DNA of 35,056 nucleotides from Sulfurimonas sp. (GCA_021648465.1 JAKISR010000019.1:1-35056); one strand, 5' to 3'. Shown: positions 24,620 to 32,965, counted from the stretch's first letter. Numbers and translations: made by a program. Notes: generated from the letters alone by a model not told the origin.

Positions 24620-25908
24620 TATTTACTCCCTTTTTCCAATAAATATTCTATATAATATATAGCTTTTTGATATGTGTATTTTGAATCAATCATTTTTGAT
24701 TTTGCCAACTCTTTTTGAGCTTTTATAAAAAGTAGGTCATTTATAGTTATCGCACCACTTTCATATCTAATCTCTTCAATCTTAACACTCTCTTGAAGTA
24801 GTTCGTATTGTGAAGTGGCATTTTTATAGTTTGCAATTGTCTCATTAAGTTTTGCTATAGATGTAGATATATCTTTTTGTATCGCCCTCTTTATATCCTC
24901 TTTTTTGATAATATTTTGAAGTTTTTCAACCTTTGCTGACTCTACAGATGCACCTCTTGAACCAAAATCATAAATATTATATTTTAGTTTCACACCAATC
25001 TGCCAGATTGTTTCGCTCTCAAAGTCGCCATAATTTATATTTGTTGAATCGTTAAAACCAAAGTTTTTTCCATAGTAGCTATTTAGTGATACTTGAGGAT
25101 AATAAGATGCCTCTTTTATCTCAACTTTTTTTTCTATTGCTTTAGAAGCGATGTCTAATACTTTTAATCTATCAAGTGAGTCTATAAAATTAGTATCAAG
25201 CTCCTCCACATTTGATACTTGAATCTTTACATCCTCTAAAGTACCTATCTCCTTATCTATAAAGTATTTTAAAGAAGCCTTTAAAATAAGGATATTCGTT
25301 AAAATAGTTTGCTTGTTCGCTTTTATGGATTCTAAATCATTTTTTGCTTTTAACTCATCTATGTAAGCTTTTTTACCAAGTTTAACTTCCTCCTTTATAA
25401 CATTTACAAAAGCGTTTTGTGCATCAAAGTAATCGTTAAGCGAACTTAACTGCTTATTAAGAGAAAGTATTGAGAGATATATACTTTTTACATTATATAT
25501 AATTTGCTCTTTTGTTAAGTGCTCAACAGCCAAAGCACTCTCAACTTGTAGCTGTTCAATCTCCACACTTTTTGTTTGTGCAAATCCTGTAAAAAGTGCT
25601 ACAGAGTAGTTTATCCCTACACTAAAGAGATCTTGTGTTGTAGGGGTTGCTGTTGATGGGGATATGGAAGCTGGAGTTATTGGAGCTAGGGTTCTAGGAA
25701 GATTATAATGCTCAAAACTTCCAACAAAGCTAAGTTCACCATATTTAAGACCCTGTTTTTGTTCTTTATTTAGTTTATTAATCTCTTTGTTTAGTTTTAT
25801 TTCACCTAGCTTAGAGCTATTTGAGAGTGCAGCATCAACACTTTCATCAAGCGATAAGCCTAGTAGTGAAATTGATACTAAAGTGAGAACGGATACTATT
25901 TTTATCAT
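24619..25908 (-). CDS. TolC-family outer-membrane efflux protein
   Basis: A 429-aa protein with a signal peptide (residues 1-19, ending LLGLS) and two OEP repeats. These are ELSFVGSFEHY with FSVGINYSVALFTGFAQT, and VSLNSYYGKNFGFN with IGVKLKYNIYDFGSRGASVE, each followed by a long helix. It is the first structural gene after tetR on the same strand, with an 87-base gap that carries a candidate operator. It supplies the outer-membrane duct of the RND pump. A second, unrelated TolC paralogue in this window serves the type I secretion system. Confidence 0.93.
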   Translation of the reverse strand: MIKIVSVLTLVSISLLGLSLDESVDAALSNSSKLGEIKLNKEINKLNKEQKQGLKYGELSFVGSFEHYNLPRTLAPITPASISPSTATPTTQDLFSVGINYSVALFTGFAQTKSVEIEQLQVESALAVEHLTKEQIIYNVKSIYLSILSLNKQLSSLNDYFDAQNAFVNVIKEEVKLGKKAYIDELKAKNDLESIKANKQTILTNILILKASLKYFIDKEIGTLEDVKIQVSNVEELDTNFIDSLDRLKVLDIASKAIEKKVEIKEASYYPQVSLNSYYGKNFGFNDSTNINYGDFESETIWQIGVKLKYNIYDFGSRGASVESAKVEKLQNIIKKEDIKRAIQKDISTSIAKLNETIANYKNATSQYELLQESVKIEEIRYESGAITINDLLFIKAQKELAKSKMIDSKYTYQKAIYYIEYLLEKGSK

Positions 25909-25923
25909 AATGCAACCACCTTA

Positions 25924-25940
25924 CTTAACATTCGTTTAGT
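25924..25940 (-). promoter_or_regulatory. candidate TetR operator upstream of the efflux genes
   Basis: On the minus strand this reads ACTAAACGAATGTTAAG, an imperfect dyad with arms ACTAAAC and GTTAAGT. It matches ACTAAACATTTATTAAG in front of tetR at 13 of 17 positions. It lies just before the start of the TolC gene (25908), where repressor binding could block transcription of the pump genes. Confidence 0.5.
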
Positions 25941-25995
25941 ATTATATCTATAAATCTATTTACTAATGCGCAGCTAATTTAAATGTTATTTTGAG

Positions 25996-26601
25996 TTACT
26001 TTTTTAAAGAGTTTAAAAGTGTATGAGAAATTTTCTCAGCCGCTTCCTCAAATGAATGCTTAGTTAGAGTTTTAAGAGATGCATCAATCTCTATGTTTGC
26101 TTTTTCTCTTAGCTTTTGTGTGGTAAAAAGAAAAGATAAAGAGCCTAAAATCATCATCTGCATATACATTGGCTCAACACACTCAAACAGCTCTTCGTTT
26201 TTACCTTTATCTATAACTAAAGAAAGAACTTTAAAGGTTCTTAACATCTGCTTTAGAGCATCTATTGGCATATCTTTTCCACCATTTGCCATCTCCCTCA
26301 TAAGCAAAGATGCAATATATTTATTTTCGCAAAATTGCTTTGCAATGGTTACAACATAAGCTATAAACATCTCCTTAACTTCATTTTTAGAATCAACAGC
26401 ATCCTCAACTGCTTTGGCAAGTAGAGAAAAATTATTCTCTAATATAAATACATACAGTTCATACTTATTCTTAAAATGGTAATATATTGCTGCTTTAGTA
26501 ATATCGCATTTTCTTGCTATATCATCTATGGAAGTAGCCGTATATCCTTCATTTGCAAACAGCTTCTCCGCAACTTCTAAAATCATCTCTTTTTTATTCA
26601 A
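25996..26601 (-). CDS. TetR-family transcriptional regulator
   Basis: A 201-aa protein. The N-terminal DNA-binding domain shows the family helix-turn-helix (YTATSIDDIARKCDITKAAI, then YYHFKNKYELY, residues about 20-50). The C-terminal region is the variable ligand-binding domain. The TTG start is preceded by TAAGGA. It is encoded directly upstream of the RND pump genes on the same strand, so it most likely represses them and itself until an effector binds. The two shared motifs at 25924-25940 and 26611-26627 fit this. Confidence 0.93.
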   Translation of the reverse strand: MNKKEMILEVAEKLFANEGYTATSIDDIARKCDITKAAIYYHFKNKYELYVFILENNFSLLAKAVEDAVDSKNEVKEMFIAYVVTIAKQFCENKYIASLLMREMANGGKDMPIDALKQMLRTFKVLSLVIDKGKNEELFECVEPMYMQMMILGSLSFLFTTQKLREKANIEIDASLKTLTKHSFEEAAEKISHTLLNSLKK

Positions 26602-26610
26602 AATATATTC

Positions 26611-26627
26611 CTTAATAAATGTTTAGT
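26611..26627 (-). promoter_or_regulatory. candidate TetR operator upstream of tetR
   Basis: It reads ACTAAACATTTATTAAG on the minus strand, ten bases before the tetR start codon. See 25924-25940 for the matching site. Its position overlaps the ribosome binding region and suggests autorepression. Confidence 0.5.
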
Positions 26628-26799
26628 AAAGCAATTGTATCAAAATACTCTTTATGCCTATTAAAGATTTTAATGCCATGAGAAACAATCTTAGTAAAGT
26701 GCCATACATATTATTATAGTAACAATAAAAATGAAGATTAACTCTCAAAGCCACTACTTATAGAAGTCAAAAAAACAAGTAAAAAAGAAGTAGCTTTGT

Positions 26800-27708
26800 C
26801 TAAAAATATCTCAAAATTTCAACGCCGATAAATATAGCACCTAAAAATACAAAAGAAGATATAAAAACTAATGAAGTGGTTAGTTTTGGTTTGCAGTCAT
26901 ATAATGATGCTAAGTTTACATTTGCTACAGCTAATGGCATCATGAGTTGTATAAAAATAATACCTTTTAGCATTGAATCTAGCTCTATATTTATAAGAAT
27001 TAAAAATGCTAAAAGAGGAAGTATAATAAATTTGAAAGTTAAAATCCAAATAACTAATTTTTTGCTAATCTCTTTTATTTGTGATCCATAAAGATAGATA
27101 CCAAATAAAAATAGTTGCATAGTCATTGAGGCATAAGCACCCATCATTAGAGTATTCATAATTTCAGGGCTCGGTTGATAGTTGTTAACACTTAAAATAA
27201 TTGCCAAAAATGCAGCCCATAAAATTGGTAGTTTAATAATGTTTAAAATTGAAGTTTTAATATCATAAGTTCCACGCGAATAATAATACACACCAATTGT
27301 ATAAACTACAAATATATTCATCAAATTAATCATAGTTGTATATGGGATTGATTCTTCACCAAAGATAGCAATATTTAAAGGTATGCCTAAATTTCCAGTA
27401 TTTCCAATGATTGCTGCGACTGTGGCAATAGAGTATTCTTTTTTATTTTTAAATAAAAATTTTGCAAATATTGCAGATATTATTATGGCAAATACAGCAA
27501 TAACCAAATAGATAGATGGCGCCCAAACTAAACTTATATCTATTGGGCGAATTAAAAGTCCCCAAAATGTTAAAAAAACTTGTAAAAAATAAACATTTAT
27601 AAGTGTAATGGTTTTATCATCTATCTTATCTTTAAAACTAAGTTTTGATAGATAACCCATAACAATGAAAATATATATTCCTAATATTGAATAAATTATT
27701 GAACTCAT
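26800..27708 (-). CDS. AEC-family (auxin efflux carrier) transporter
   Basis: A 302-aa membrane protein with about ten hydrophobic segments in two halves. The conserved family stretch IIGNTGNLGIPLNIAIFG (residues about 100-118) and the C-terminal QLMMPLAVANVNLASLYDC are clear. Bacterial members export small organic acids or amino-acid derivatives, but the substrate is not predictable. The ATG at 27708 is divergent from the SDR gene with 102 bases between. The 198 bases between this gene and tetR hold nothing I can identify. Confidence 0.88.
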   Translation of the reverse strand: MSSIIYSILGIYIFIVMGYLSKLSFKDKIDDKTITLINVYFLQVFLTFWGLLIRPIDISLVWAPSIYLVIAVFAIIISAIFAKFLFKNKKEYSIATVAAIIGNTGNLGIPLNIAIFGEESIPYTTMINLMNIFVVYTIGVYYYSRGTYDIKTSILNIIKLPILWAAFLAIILSVNNYQPSPEIMNTLMMGAYASMTMQLFLFGIYLYGSQIKEISKKLVIWILTFKFIILPLLAFLILINIELDSMLKGIIFIQLMMPLAVANVNLASLYDCKPKLTTSLVFISSFVFLGAIFIGVEILRYF

Positions 27709-27798
27709 GCGTTATTATAATAGAAAAGTTATAAAAAGAATAAAAATTTCTATCATGCTTTATATTTTTTAAAACATATTATTAGCACTCTTTTTTGT

Positions 27799-27804
27799 TA
27801 TAAT
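27799..27804 (+). promoter_or_regulatory. extended -10 box directly in front of the SDR gene
   Basis: TGTTATAAT (TG extension plus TATAAT) ends only six bases before the ATG at 27811. Transcription would start at or within a base or two of the start codon. No ribosome binding site precedes the ATG. Confidence 0.6.
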
Positions 27805-27810
27805 TCACAC

Positions 27811-28644
27811 ATGCAAACTACTCAATCGATAAAAAATATACTTATAACAGGGTGTTCTAGCGGTATAGGCTATGATAGCGCAAAATATCTACAAGAAAAT
27901 GGGTATAAAGTATATGCTACTGCTAGAAAACAAGAGGATGTACTTAGGCTTATAAAAGAGGGTTTAAATGCTTACTTGCTTGATGTTACAGACTCACATG
28001 AGATAAACAAAATATTAGATATTATTGTTCAAAATGACGGTGAGCTTTATGGCGTTTTTAATAATGCCGGCTTTGGACAACCTGGAGCAGTTGAAGATAT
28101 AACTACAGATGTTTTAAAAGAGCAGTTTGAAACAAATTTTTTTGCACTTCATGAATTAACAAGACAAAGTCTAAAAATTATGCGTAAACAAGGTTATGGG
28201 CGAATCATTCAACACTCCTCTGTTTTAGGACTAATTTCACTTCGTTTTCGCGGAGCTTACAATGCTTCAAAATATGCAATTGAGGGTTTATGCGATACTC
28301 TTCGGCTAGAGCTTATCGATACAGATATATTTGTAAGTACAATAAATACAGGACCAGTCCGTTCAGATTTTAGAAAAAATGCAATACAAAAATTTAAGCA
28401 AAATATAGTATACGAGAAAAGTGTTTTTAAAAAGCAATATGAAGCTGAACTATTAACTACAAAAGAGAAAGCTGATGATGTATTTACAAAAAATTCTGAT
28501 GTAGTAATAAAAAACATAGTCCATGCATTAGAATCAAAAAGACCGAAATCAAGATATTATAATACCTTAGCAACTCATATATTGGGTGGATTAAAAAGAG
28601 TATTATCCACAAATTTATTAGATAAAATTTTAAGAAAAATATAA
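27811..28644 (+). CDS. short-chain dehydrogenase/reductase
   Basis: A 277-aa classical SDR. The cofactor motif is TGCSSGIG (residues 14-21), then NNAGFG, the catalytic Ser in QHSSVLG, and the YNASK motif (Tyr and Lys) before AIEGLCDTLRLEL. The Arg in YATARKQ after the second strand suggests NADPH. It resembles the YbbO group of general SDRs; the substrate is unknown. The extended -10 box ends six bases before the ATG with no ribosome binding site, so the mRNA may be leaderless. The stop lies one base from the end of the converging methyltransferase gene. Confidence 0.9.
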   Translation: MQTTQSIKNILITGCSSGIGYDSAKYLQENGYKVYATARKQEDVLRLIKEGLNAYLLDVTDSHEINKILDIIVQNDGELYGVFNNAGFGQPGAVEDITTDVLKEQFETNFFALHELTRQSLKIMRKQGYGRIIQHSSVLGLISLRFRGAYNASKYAIEGLCDTLRLELIDTDIFVSTINTGPVRSDFRKNAIQKFKQNIVYEKSVFKKQYEAELLTTKEKADDVFTKNSDVVIKNIVHALESKRPKSRYYNTLATHILGGLKRVLSTNLLDKILRKI

Positions 28645-28645
28645 A

Positions 28646-29395
28646 TCACTTCATAAAAGCCAAAAGTGAAGCAATAACTGCAACATTTAAAGACTCAACT
28701 CCACGGTTCATCGTAATAGAGAGAGAGTCGTTACAAAGTGCTTCAACTTCAGAGCTAACTCCATCGCTTTCGTTTCCAAGCACAAATATAGTTTTGGTAT
28801 GTTTTTTAATGGAGTAGATATCATTTTTAGCATGAGCATTAAGTGAATAAATTTTAGTATCATTCAAATCATTAAGTATTTCATCTAAAGAGTTACAATA
28901 ATATATAGGCAATTTAAAAAGTGTTCCAGCGCTTGCTTTTACAACAAGTGGTGTAATTTTAGCACTATTTTTTTTTGGTAAAATTATTCCGTCTATTTCG
29001 CTAGCTGCACATGAACGAATAATCATCCCTAAATTTTGAGGGTTGTGAATACCATCAAGTGCTATCAATTTAAACTTATTCATAGTTTTTATTTCATCTG
29101 TACTTTTATATGTTTTAGCGATGATATCTATTGCTACACCTTGGTCTTGTTTTGAGTTTTTACTAATTCTGCTTAGTGATTTTTTTTCATGTATAGTTAT
29201 CTCAATATCTCGTGAATTAGCTAAAGAGTTTATGAGTTTTATATTGTCATCAACTTTATTAGAATTAGACATATGTAGTTTATAAACTTCAATATTTGCA
29301 TCTTGTAATACTTCAACTACTACATTCCTACCATAAAGTGTAATGATATTATCAAAAAATGATTTTTTCTTTTTATATTCTTGAGAATCTTGCAT
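28646..29395 (-). CDS. rlmB: TrmH/SpoU-family RNA 2'-O-methyltransferase, RlmB-like
   Basis: A 249-aa protein with an N-terminal substrate-binding domain (LYGRNVVVEVL, then QDQGVAI) and a C-terminal SPOUT knot. The three SpoU motifs are visible: NPQNLGMIIRS, LGNESDGVS and ITMNRGVESLNVAVIASLL. The layout matches RlmB, which methylates a guanosine of 23S rRNA with S-adenosylmethionine. The exact target is inferred and a tRNA target cannot be excluded. The gene follows yaaA with a 22-base gap on the same strand. Confidence 0.88.
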   Translation of the reverse strand: MQDSQEYKKKKSFFDNIITLYGRNVVVEVLQDANIEVYKLHMSNSNKVDDNIKLINSLANSRDIEITIHEKKSLSRISKNSKQDQGVAIDIIAKTYKSTDEIKTMNKFKLIALDGIHNPQNLGMIIRSCAASEIDGIILPKKNSAKITPLVVKASAGTLFKLPIYYCNSLDEILNDLNDTKIYSLNAHAKNDIYSIKKHTKTIFVLGNESDGVSSEVEALCNDSLSITMNRGVESLNVAVIASLLAFMK

Positions 29396-29417
29396 ATTAA
29401 ACCTTTTTATTTATAAA

Positions 29418-30143
29418 TTAAACAATATTATATGAAATTTCTGTTTTATTTTTCATAATTTTTATCTCTTTAACTTGAAGTTCTTTAATCTCTAAGGCCA
29501 TAAATTCTTTCATTGATTTTATATTGTTTTGAGCTATTGTTTTTAGAGCTAATCCTCTATAGGCTTTTGCCCAATGGCTAATCACTTTACCATCTTTTAA
29601 AAATTTTAATGTAGTATAGTTTTTGTTTGATTTATAAAATTTATCATAATATCCTGCTCTTAAATCAAGTATATCGTCATTTGATAACAGCAAGTCTAGC
29701 TGATACGAAAATCTATCTTTATAAAACTTATCGGGTGCAATATCGCCAATACTATTTCCTTGTTTTACCTTGTAGTTAGCAATGACATCTCCTGCATAAA
29801 TAGGACCATAAAGATTTGAAAATATTATAGTATTTTTTTTAATATATTTTTTTTCATTTTGATTTAGTTTGTCGTATTGTAAGTGATCATAGGCTACACC
29901 ACGATATCGCTCTATTGCACACATTAAAGGTGAGTTAAAAATATCTACAATATAGGGCTTGCATTCACTATAATTTTTAAGACCAAATAGATTTTTAATT
30001 TTTTCTTCATCGCCAGTGTTTATTATCTCATTATATGTTTTTAGTATTGTATCTCTTGCTTTAATAGCACCAAGAATATCTTTGATTATTTCATCGCCAC
30101 CACTTTTTTTACCTTCTGATGGAGAAAATAGTATTTTTAACAT
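29418..30143 (-). CDS. yaaA: YaaA-family peroxide stress protein
   Basis: A 241-aa cytoplasmic protein, typical family length. The opening ILFSPSEGKKSG and later blocks (ERYRGVAYDHLQYD, FSNLYGPIYAGD, DLRAGYYDKFY, VISHWAKAYRGLALKTIAQN) are family hallmarks. In E. coli YaaA limits free iron and DNA damage during peroxide stress. In this window it is the second gene, after the superoxide reductase, with a link to oxidative stress, though the two are far apart. The start ATG at 30143 is divergent from the tRNA cluster. Confidence 0.92.
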   Translation of the reverse strand: MLKILFSPSEGKKSGGDEIIKDILGAIKARDTILKTYNEIINTGDEEKIKNLFGLKNYSECKPYIVDIFNSPLMCAIERYRGVAYDHLQYDKLNQNEKKYIKKNTIIFSNLYGPIYAGDVIANYKVKQGNSIGDIAPDKFYKDRFSYQLDLLLSNDDILDLRAGYYDKFYKSNKNYTTLKFLKDGKVISHWAKAYRGLALKTIAQNNIKSMKEFMALEIKELQVKEIKIMKNKTEISYNIV

Positions 30144-30231
30144 TTTTGTCCTTTTGAATTGACGAAGTATATTATTAAAATATTATTTTACACATTAATT
30201 TTATATCTTTTATCATTTGCGAATAAAACAC

Positions 30232-30260
30232 TTGACTTTAAAAACGTATTTAACTATAAT
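30232..30260 (+). promoter_or_regulatory. sigma-70 promoter of the tRNA cluster
   Basis: TTGACT (30232-30237) and TATAAT (30255-30260) are 17 bases apart, and the first tRNA starts 18 bases after the -10 box. This is the best-matching promoter in the window. Confidence 0.85.
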
Positions 30261-30277
30261 TCTGACTCAATTTCGAT

Positions 30278-30354
30278 GCTGCCATAGCTCAGTTGGCTAG
30301 AGCAGTTGATTTGTAATCAACAGGCCCGGGGTTCAAATCCTCGTGGCAGCACCA
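30278..30354 (+). tRNA. tRNA-Thr (anticodon TGT)
   Basis: A 77-base cloverleaf with acceptor stem GCTGCCA/TGGCAGC and encoded CCA. The anticodon stem GTTGA/TCAAC encloses TTTGTAA, giving TGT (reads ACA). The T-arm GGTTCAAATCC is present. Confidence 0.97.
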
Positions 30355-30409
30355 TGAAATATAATATTAGAAACAGTGTTAGACCAGAAATATATATTGT
30401 AAATATAAC

Positions 30410-30494
30410 GGTGGGATAGTCAAGTGGCCAACGACGGCAGACTGTAAATCTGCTCCCTATGGGTTCAGAGGTTCGACTCCTCTTCCCACCACCA
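30410..30494 (+). tRNA. tRNA-Tyr (anticodon GTA)
   Basis: An 85-base tRNA with a long variable arm. The acceptor stem is GGTGGGA/TCCCACC with encoded CCA. The anticodon stem GCAGA/TCTGC encloses CTGTAAA, giving GTA. Confidence 0.97.
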
Positions 30495-30504
30495 TCACAC
30501 CTAT

Positions 30505-30580
<76 letters not shown>

Positions 30581-30793
30581 TAGTGATATTCTGGAAGCTG
30601 AAGTACAATTTCAAAAATTAACTTCATAGATATAATAGTTTGCGTAGATGCAAAATATTTATATAGCTTTTTATCTAAATTTCTAAAATCTAATAAAATA
30701 AATTATTAATGTTAAAAATCATGCAATTATTGCTTAGAGCTAATTCTGTATTTCTAGGATTGGGTGCAGATTATGTGCTAGATGCTCACAAGG

Positions 30794-30868
30794 GCTGTCG
30801 TGGCTCAGGGGTAGAGCACTTCCTTGGTAAGGAAGAGGCCGTGGGTTCAATTCCCACCGTCAGCACCA
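30794..30868 (+). tRNA. tRNA-Thr (anticodon GGT)
   Basis: A 75-base cloverleaf with acceptor stem GCTGTCG/CGTCAGC (one wobble pair) and encoded CCA. The anticodon stem CTTCC/GGAAG encloses TTGGTAA, giving GGT (reads ACC). It lies 92 bases before tuf. The 213 bases between it and tRNA-Gly show no gene. Confidence 0.97.
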
Positions 30869-30919
30869 CTTAAATAGAGAATTAACCTCTTTTTAAGCAA
30901 TAATTGAATGATTTTTGGG

Positions 30920-30925
30920 TATAAT
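30920..30925 (+). promoter_or_regulatory. -10 box in front of tuf
   Basis: TATAAT in TTTTTGGGTATAATCCC lies 36 bases before the tuf ATG. No -35 is seen at normal spacing. The strong ribosome binding site GGAGGA is at 30951-30956. Confidence 0.6.
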
Positions 30926-30960
30926 CCCGTTTCAATTCACATTTAAAGTCGGAGGACACT

Positions 30961-32160
30961 ATGGCAAAAGAAAAGTTTGAGCGTAATAAACCGCATGTAA
31001 ACATTGGTACAATTGGTCACGTTGATCATGGTAAAACAACATTAACAGCAGCGATTACTGCAGTATTAGCAGTAACTAACGGTGCTGAGCTTATGGATTA
31101 TGATGCAATCGATAATGCTCCAGAAGAGAGAGAGCGTGGTATTACTATCGCTACTTCACACGTTGAGTATGAGACTAACAAGCGTCATTATGCACACGTT
31201 GATTGTCCAGGTCACGCGGATTATGTTAAGAACATGATTACAGGTGCTGCTCAAATGGATGGTGCTATTTTAGTTGTTTCTGCAGCTGATGGTCCTATGC
31301 CACAAACTCGTGAGCATATCCTACTTTCTAAGCAAGTTGGTGTTCCATATATCGTTGTTTTCATGAACAAAGAAGATATGGTTGATGATGAAGAATTATT
31401 AGAATTAGTAGAGATGGAAATCCGTGAACTATTAGATATGTATGACTTCCCAGGTGATGATACTCCTATCACTACTGGATCAGCTCTTAAAGCTCTTGAA
31501 GAAGCAAAAACTGGTACATTAGGTGACTGGTCTGCTAAGATTCAAGAACTTATGAAAACTGTTGATGAGTATATTCCTGAGCCAACTCGTGAAACAGATA
31601 AAGATTTCTTAATGCCTGTTGAAGATGTTTTCTCAATCTCTGGTCGTGGAACAGTTGTAACTGGTCGTATCGAGCGTGGTATTGTTAAAGTTGGTGAAGA
31701 AGTTGAAATCGTAGGTATCCGTGATACTCAAAAAACTACTGTAACTGGTGTTGAGATGTTTCGTAAAGATTTAGATCAAGGTGAAGCTGGAGATAACTGT
31801 GGTATTTTAGTTCGTGGTATTGCAAAAGACGATGTTGAGCGTGGTCAAGTACTTTGTAAGCCAGGTTCAATTAACCCACATACTAAATTTACTGCAGAAA
31901 TTTATGTCCTTAGTAAAGATGAGGGTGGTCGGCATACACCATTCTTCAACGGTTACCGTCCTCAGTTCTATGTTCGTACAACTGATGTTACGGGTGCAAT
32001 CACTTTACCAGAGGGTACTGAGATGGTTATGCCAGGCGATAATGTAAGCATTACTGCTGAATTAATTCATCCAATTGCTATGGAAGAGGGTACTAAATTT
32101 GCAATCCGTGAGGGTGGTAGAACAGTTGGTGCTGGTGTTGTAGCTAAAATATTAGCATAG
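30961..32160 (+). CDS. tuf: elongation factor Tu
   Basis: A 399-aa GTPase that carries aminoacyl-tRNA to the ribosome. Domain 1 has GHVDHGKTT (P-loop, residues 18-26), RGITI (switch I), DCPGHADY (G3) and NKED (G4, where many bacteria have NKCD). Domains 2 and 3 follow with FSISGRGTVVTGRIERG and the C-terminal GGRTVGAGVVAKILA. Codon use is strongly biased, as expected for a very highly expressed gene. Its position after the tRNAs and before rpmG is the usual Campylobacterota order. Confidence 0.99.
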   Translation: MAKEKFERNKPHVNIGTIGHVDHGKTTLTAAITAVLAVTNGAELMDYDAIDNAPEERERGITIATSHVEYETNKRHYAHVDCPGHADYVKNMITGAAQMDGAILVVSAADGPMPQTREHILLSKQVGVPYIVVFMNKEDMVDDEELLELVEMEIRELLDMYDFPGDDTPITTGSALKALEEAKTGTLGDWSAKIQELMKTVDEYIPEPTRETDKDFLMPVEDVFSISGRGTVVTGRIERGIVKVGEEVEIVGIRDTQKTTVTGVEMFRKDLDQGEAGDNCGILVRGIAKDDVERGQVLCKPGSINPHTKFTAEIYVLSKDEGGRHTPFFNGYRPQFYVRTTDVTGAITLPEGTEMVMPGDNVSITAELIHPIAMEEGTKFAIREGGRTVGAGVVAKILA

Positions 32161-32176
32161 ATAAGTATTGTGCAAA

Positions 32177-32206
32177 CATTATAATGAGCTTTTACTCATT
32201 ATAATG
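32177..32206. repeat. 12-bp perfect inverted repeat between tuf and rpmG
   Basis: CATTATAATGAG (32177-32188) pairs with CTCATTATAATG (32195-32206) around CTTTTA. No T-tract follows. Further hairpins (AGGGA/TCCCT at 32209-32224) come next, so the 132-base tuf-rpmG spacer is highly structured. It could be an RNA processing or attenuation site. Confidence 0.7.
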
Positions 32207-32292
32207 CCAGGGACAAAAATCCCTACAACCCCCTAAAGCTACAAAACATTTTGTTTTGAGAGAAAAAAGGGATTTTAAATAAGGTAAAGATA

Positions 32293-32445
32293 ATGAGAGA
32301 AGCAATTCACTTAGGTTGTGAGAAATGTACAAGACGTAACTATCACACAACAAAAAATAAAAAAGTTCATACAGAAAAATTTTCAGCGCGTAAGTACTGT
32401 AAATGGTGTAAAGAGCACACAAACCACAAAGAGATGAAGCTGTAA
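32293..32445 (+). CDS. rpmG: 50S ribosomal protein L33
   Basis: A 50-aa protein too short for many ORF finders. MREAIHLGCEKCTRRNYHTT is the L33 N-terminus. Four cysteines, C9 and C12 (CEKC) and C36 and C39 (CKWC), form the zinc ribbon of the C+ type of L33. The ribosome binding site AAGGTAAAG precedes the ATG. It stands between tuf and tRNA-Trp, its usual place in this group. Confidence 0.95.
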   Translation: MREAIHLGCEKCTRRNYHTTKNKKVHTEKFSARKYCKWCKEHTNHKEMKL

Positions 32446-32469
32446 TCAGTTTTTATCTTTAAGGTTATA

Positions 32470-32485
32470 AAACGACTAGTCGTTT
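32470..32485. repeat. 16-bp perfect palindrome after rpmG
   Basis: AAACGACTAGTCGTTT is its own reverse complement. Nearby, GTTAGCATAA occurs twice (32497-32506 and 32530-32539). The purpose is unknown; the segment is part of the 128-base rpmG to tRNA-Trp spacer. Confidence 0.7.
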
Positions 32486-32551
32486 GAGCACTCAGCGTTA
32501 GCATAATAATTTAGACTTGTTCAAATTATGTTAGCATAAAAAGTAGGTTGC

Positions 32552-32576
32552 CCTTAATTTGCGCAACAAATTAAGG
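32552..32576 (+). other. 10-bp hairpin overlapping the 5' end of tRNA-Trp
   Basis: CCTTAATTTG (32552-32561) pairs with CAAATTAAGG (32567-32576) around CGCAA. The last three bases are the first three of the tRNA acceptor stem, so the leader can compete with tRNA folding or form a processing site. Confidence 0.6.
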
Positions 32577-32649
32577 CGTGTAGCTCCAATGGTAGAGCAC
32601 CGGATTCCAAATCCGGGTGTTGGGGGTTCGAGTCCCTCCACGCCTGCCA
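32574..32649 (+). tRNA. tRNA-Trp (anticodon CCA)
   Basis: A 76-base cloverleaf with acceptor stem AGGCGTG/CACGCCT, discriminator G and encoded CCA. The anticodon stem CCGGA/TCCGG encloses TTCCAAA, giving CCA. It sits between rpmG and secE, the conserved place in this phylum. Confidence 0.97.
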
Positions 32650-32720
32650 TGCATTTATTATTTGTGAAACTATAAGGTTTTACTTATAATCAATGCAATT
32701 AATTAGAAAAGTTTTTTCTT

Positions 32721-32766
32721 AGCAAAGCAATAGCTTTAGTGAGAGGAATCTTTTTGAAGCTTTGCT
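32721..32766. repeat. 8-bp inverted repeat in the secE leader
   Basis: AGCAAAGC (32721-32728) pairs with GCTTTGCT (32759-32766), leaving 30 bases between, just upstream of the secE ribosome binding site. It could shape the translation start region. The significance is weak. Confidence 0.4.
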
Positions 32767-32785
32767 TTAAAAATAGGAGATATAA

Positions 32786-32965
32786 TTGAATTTAGGTACA
32801 CATTTTAGAAATGCAAAATTAGAATTAGCAAAGGTTATCTTTCCTACTAAAGGGCAGGTTAAACAAGCATTTATTTCAGTTTTAATAGTTGTTGCAGTTA
32901 TTACTGCCTTCTTAGCTTTAGTTGATTTATTAATGTCATCAATTATGACAGCAATACTAGGATAA
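32786..32965 (+). CDS. secE: preprotein translocase subunit SecE
   Basis: A 59-aa protein that starts with TTG after the ribosome binding site AGGAGAT. Residues 1-28 are a basic amphipathic helix (FRNAKLELAKVIFPTKGQV) typical of SecE. Residues about 30-55 are one hydrophobic transmembrane helix (FISVLIVVAVITAFLALVDL). The VIFPTKGQVK block before the membrane is the family signature. SecE clamps the SecY channel in the inner membrane. The nusG start is nine bases downstream. Confidence 0.93.
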   Translation: MNLGTHFRNAKLELAKVIFPTKGQVKQAFISVLIVVAVITAFLALVDLLMSSIMTAILG

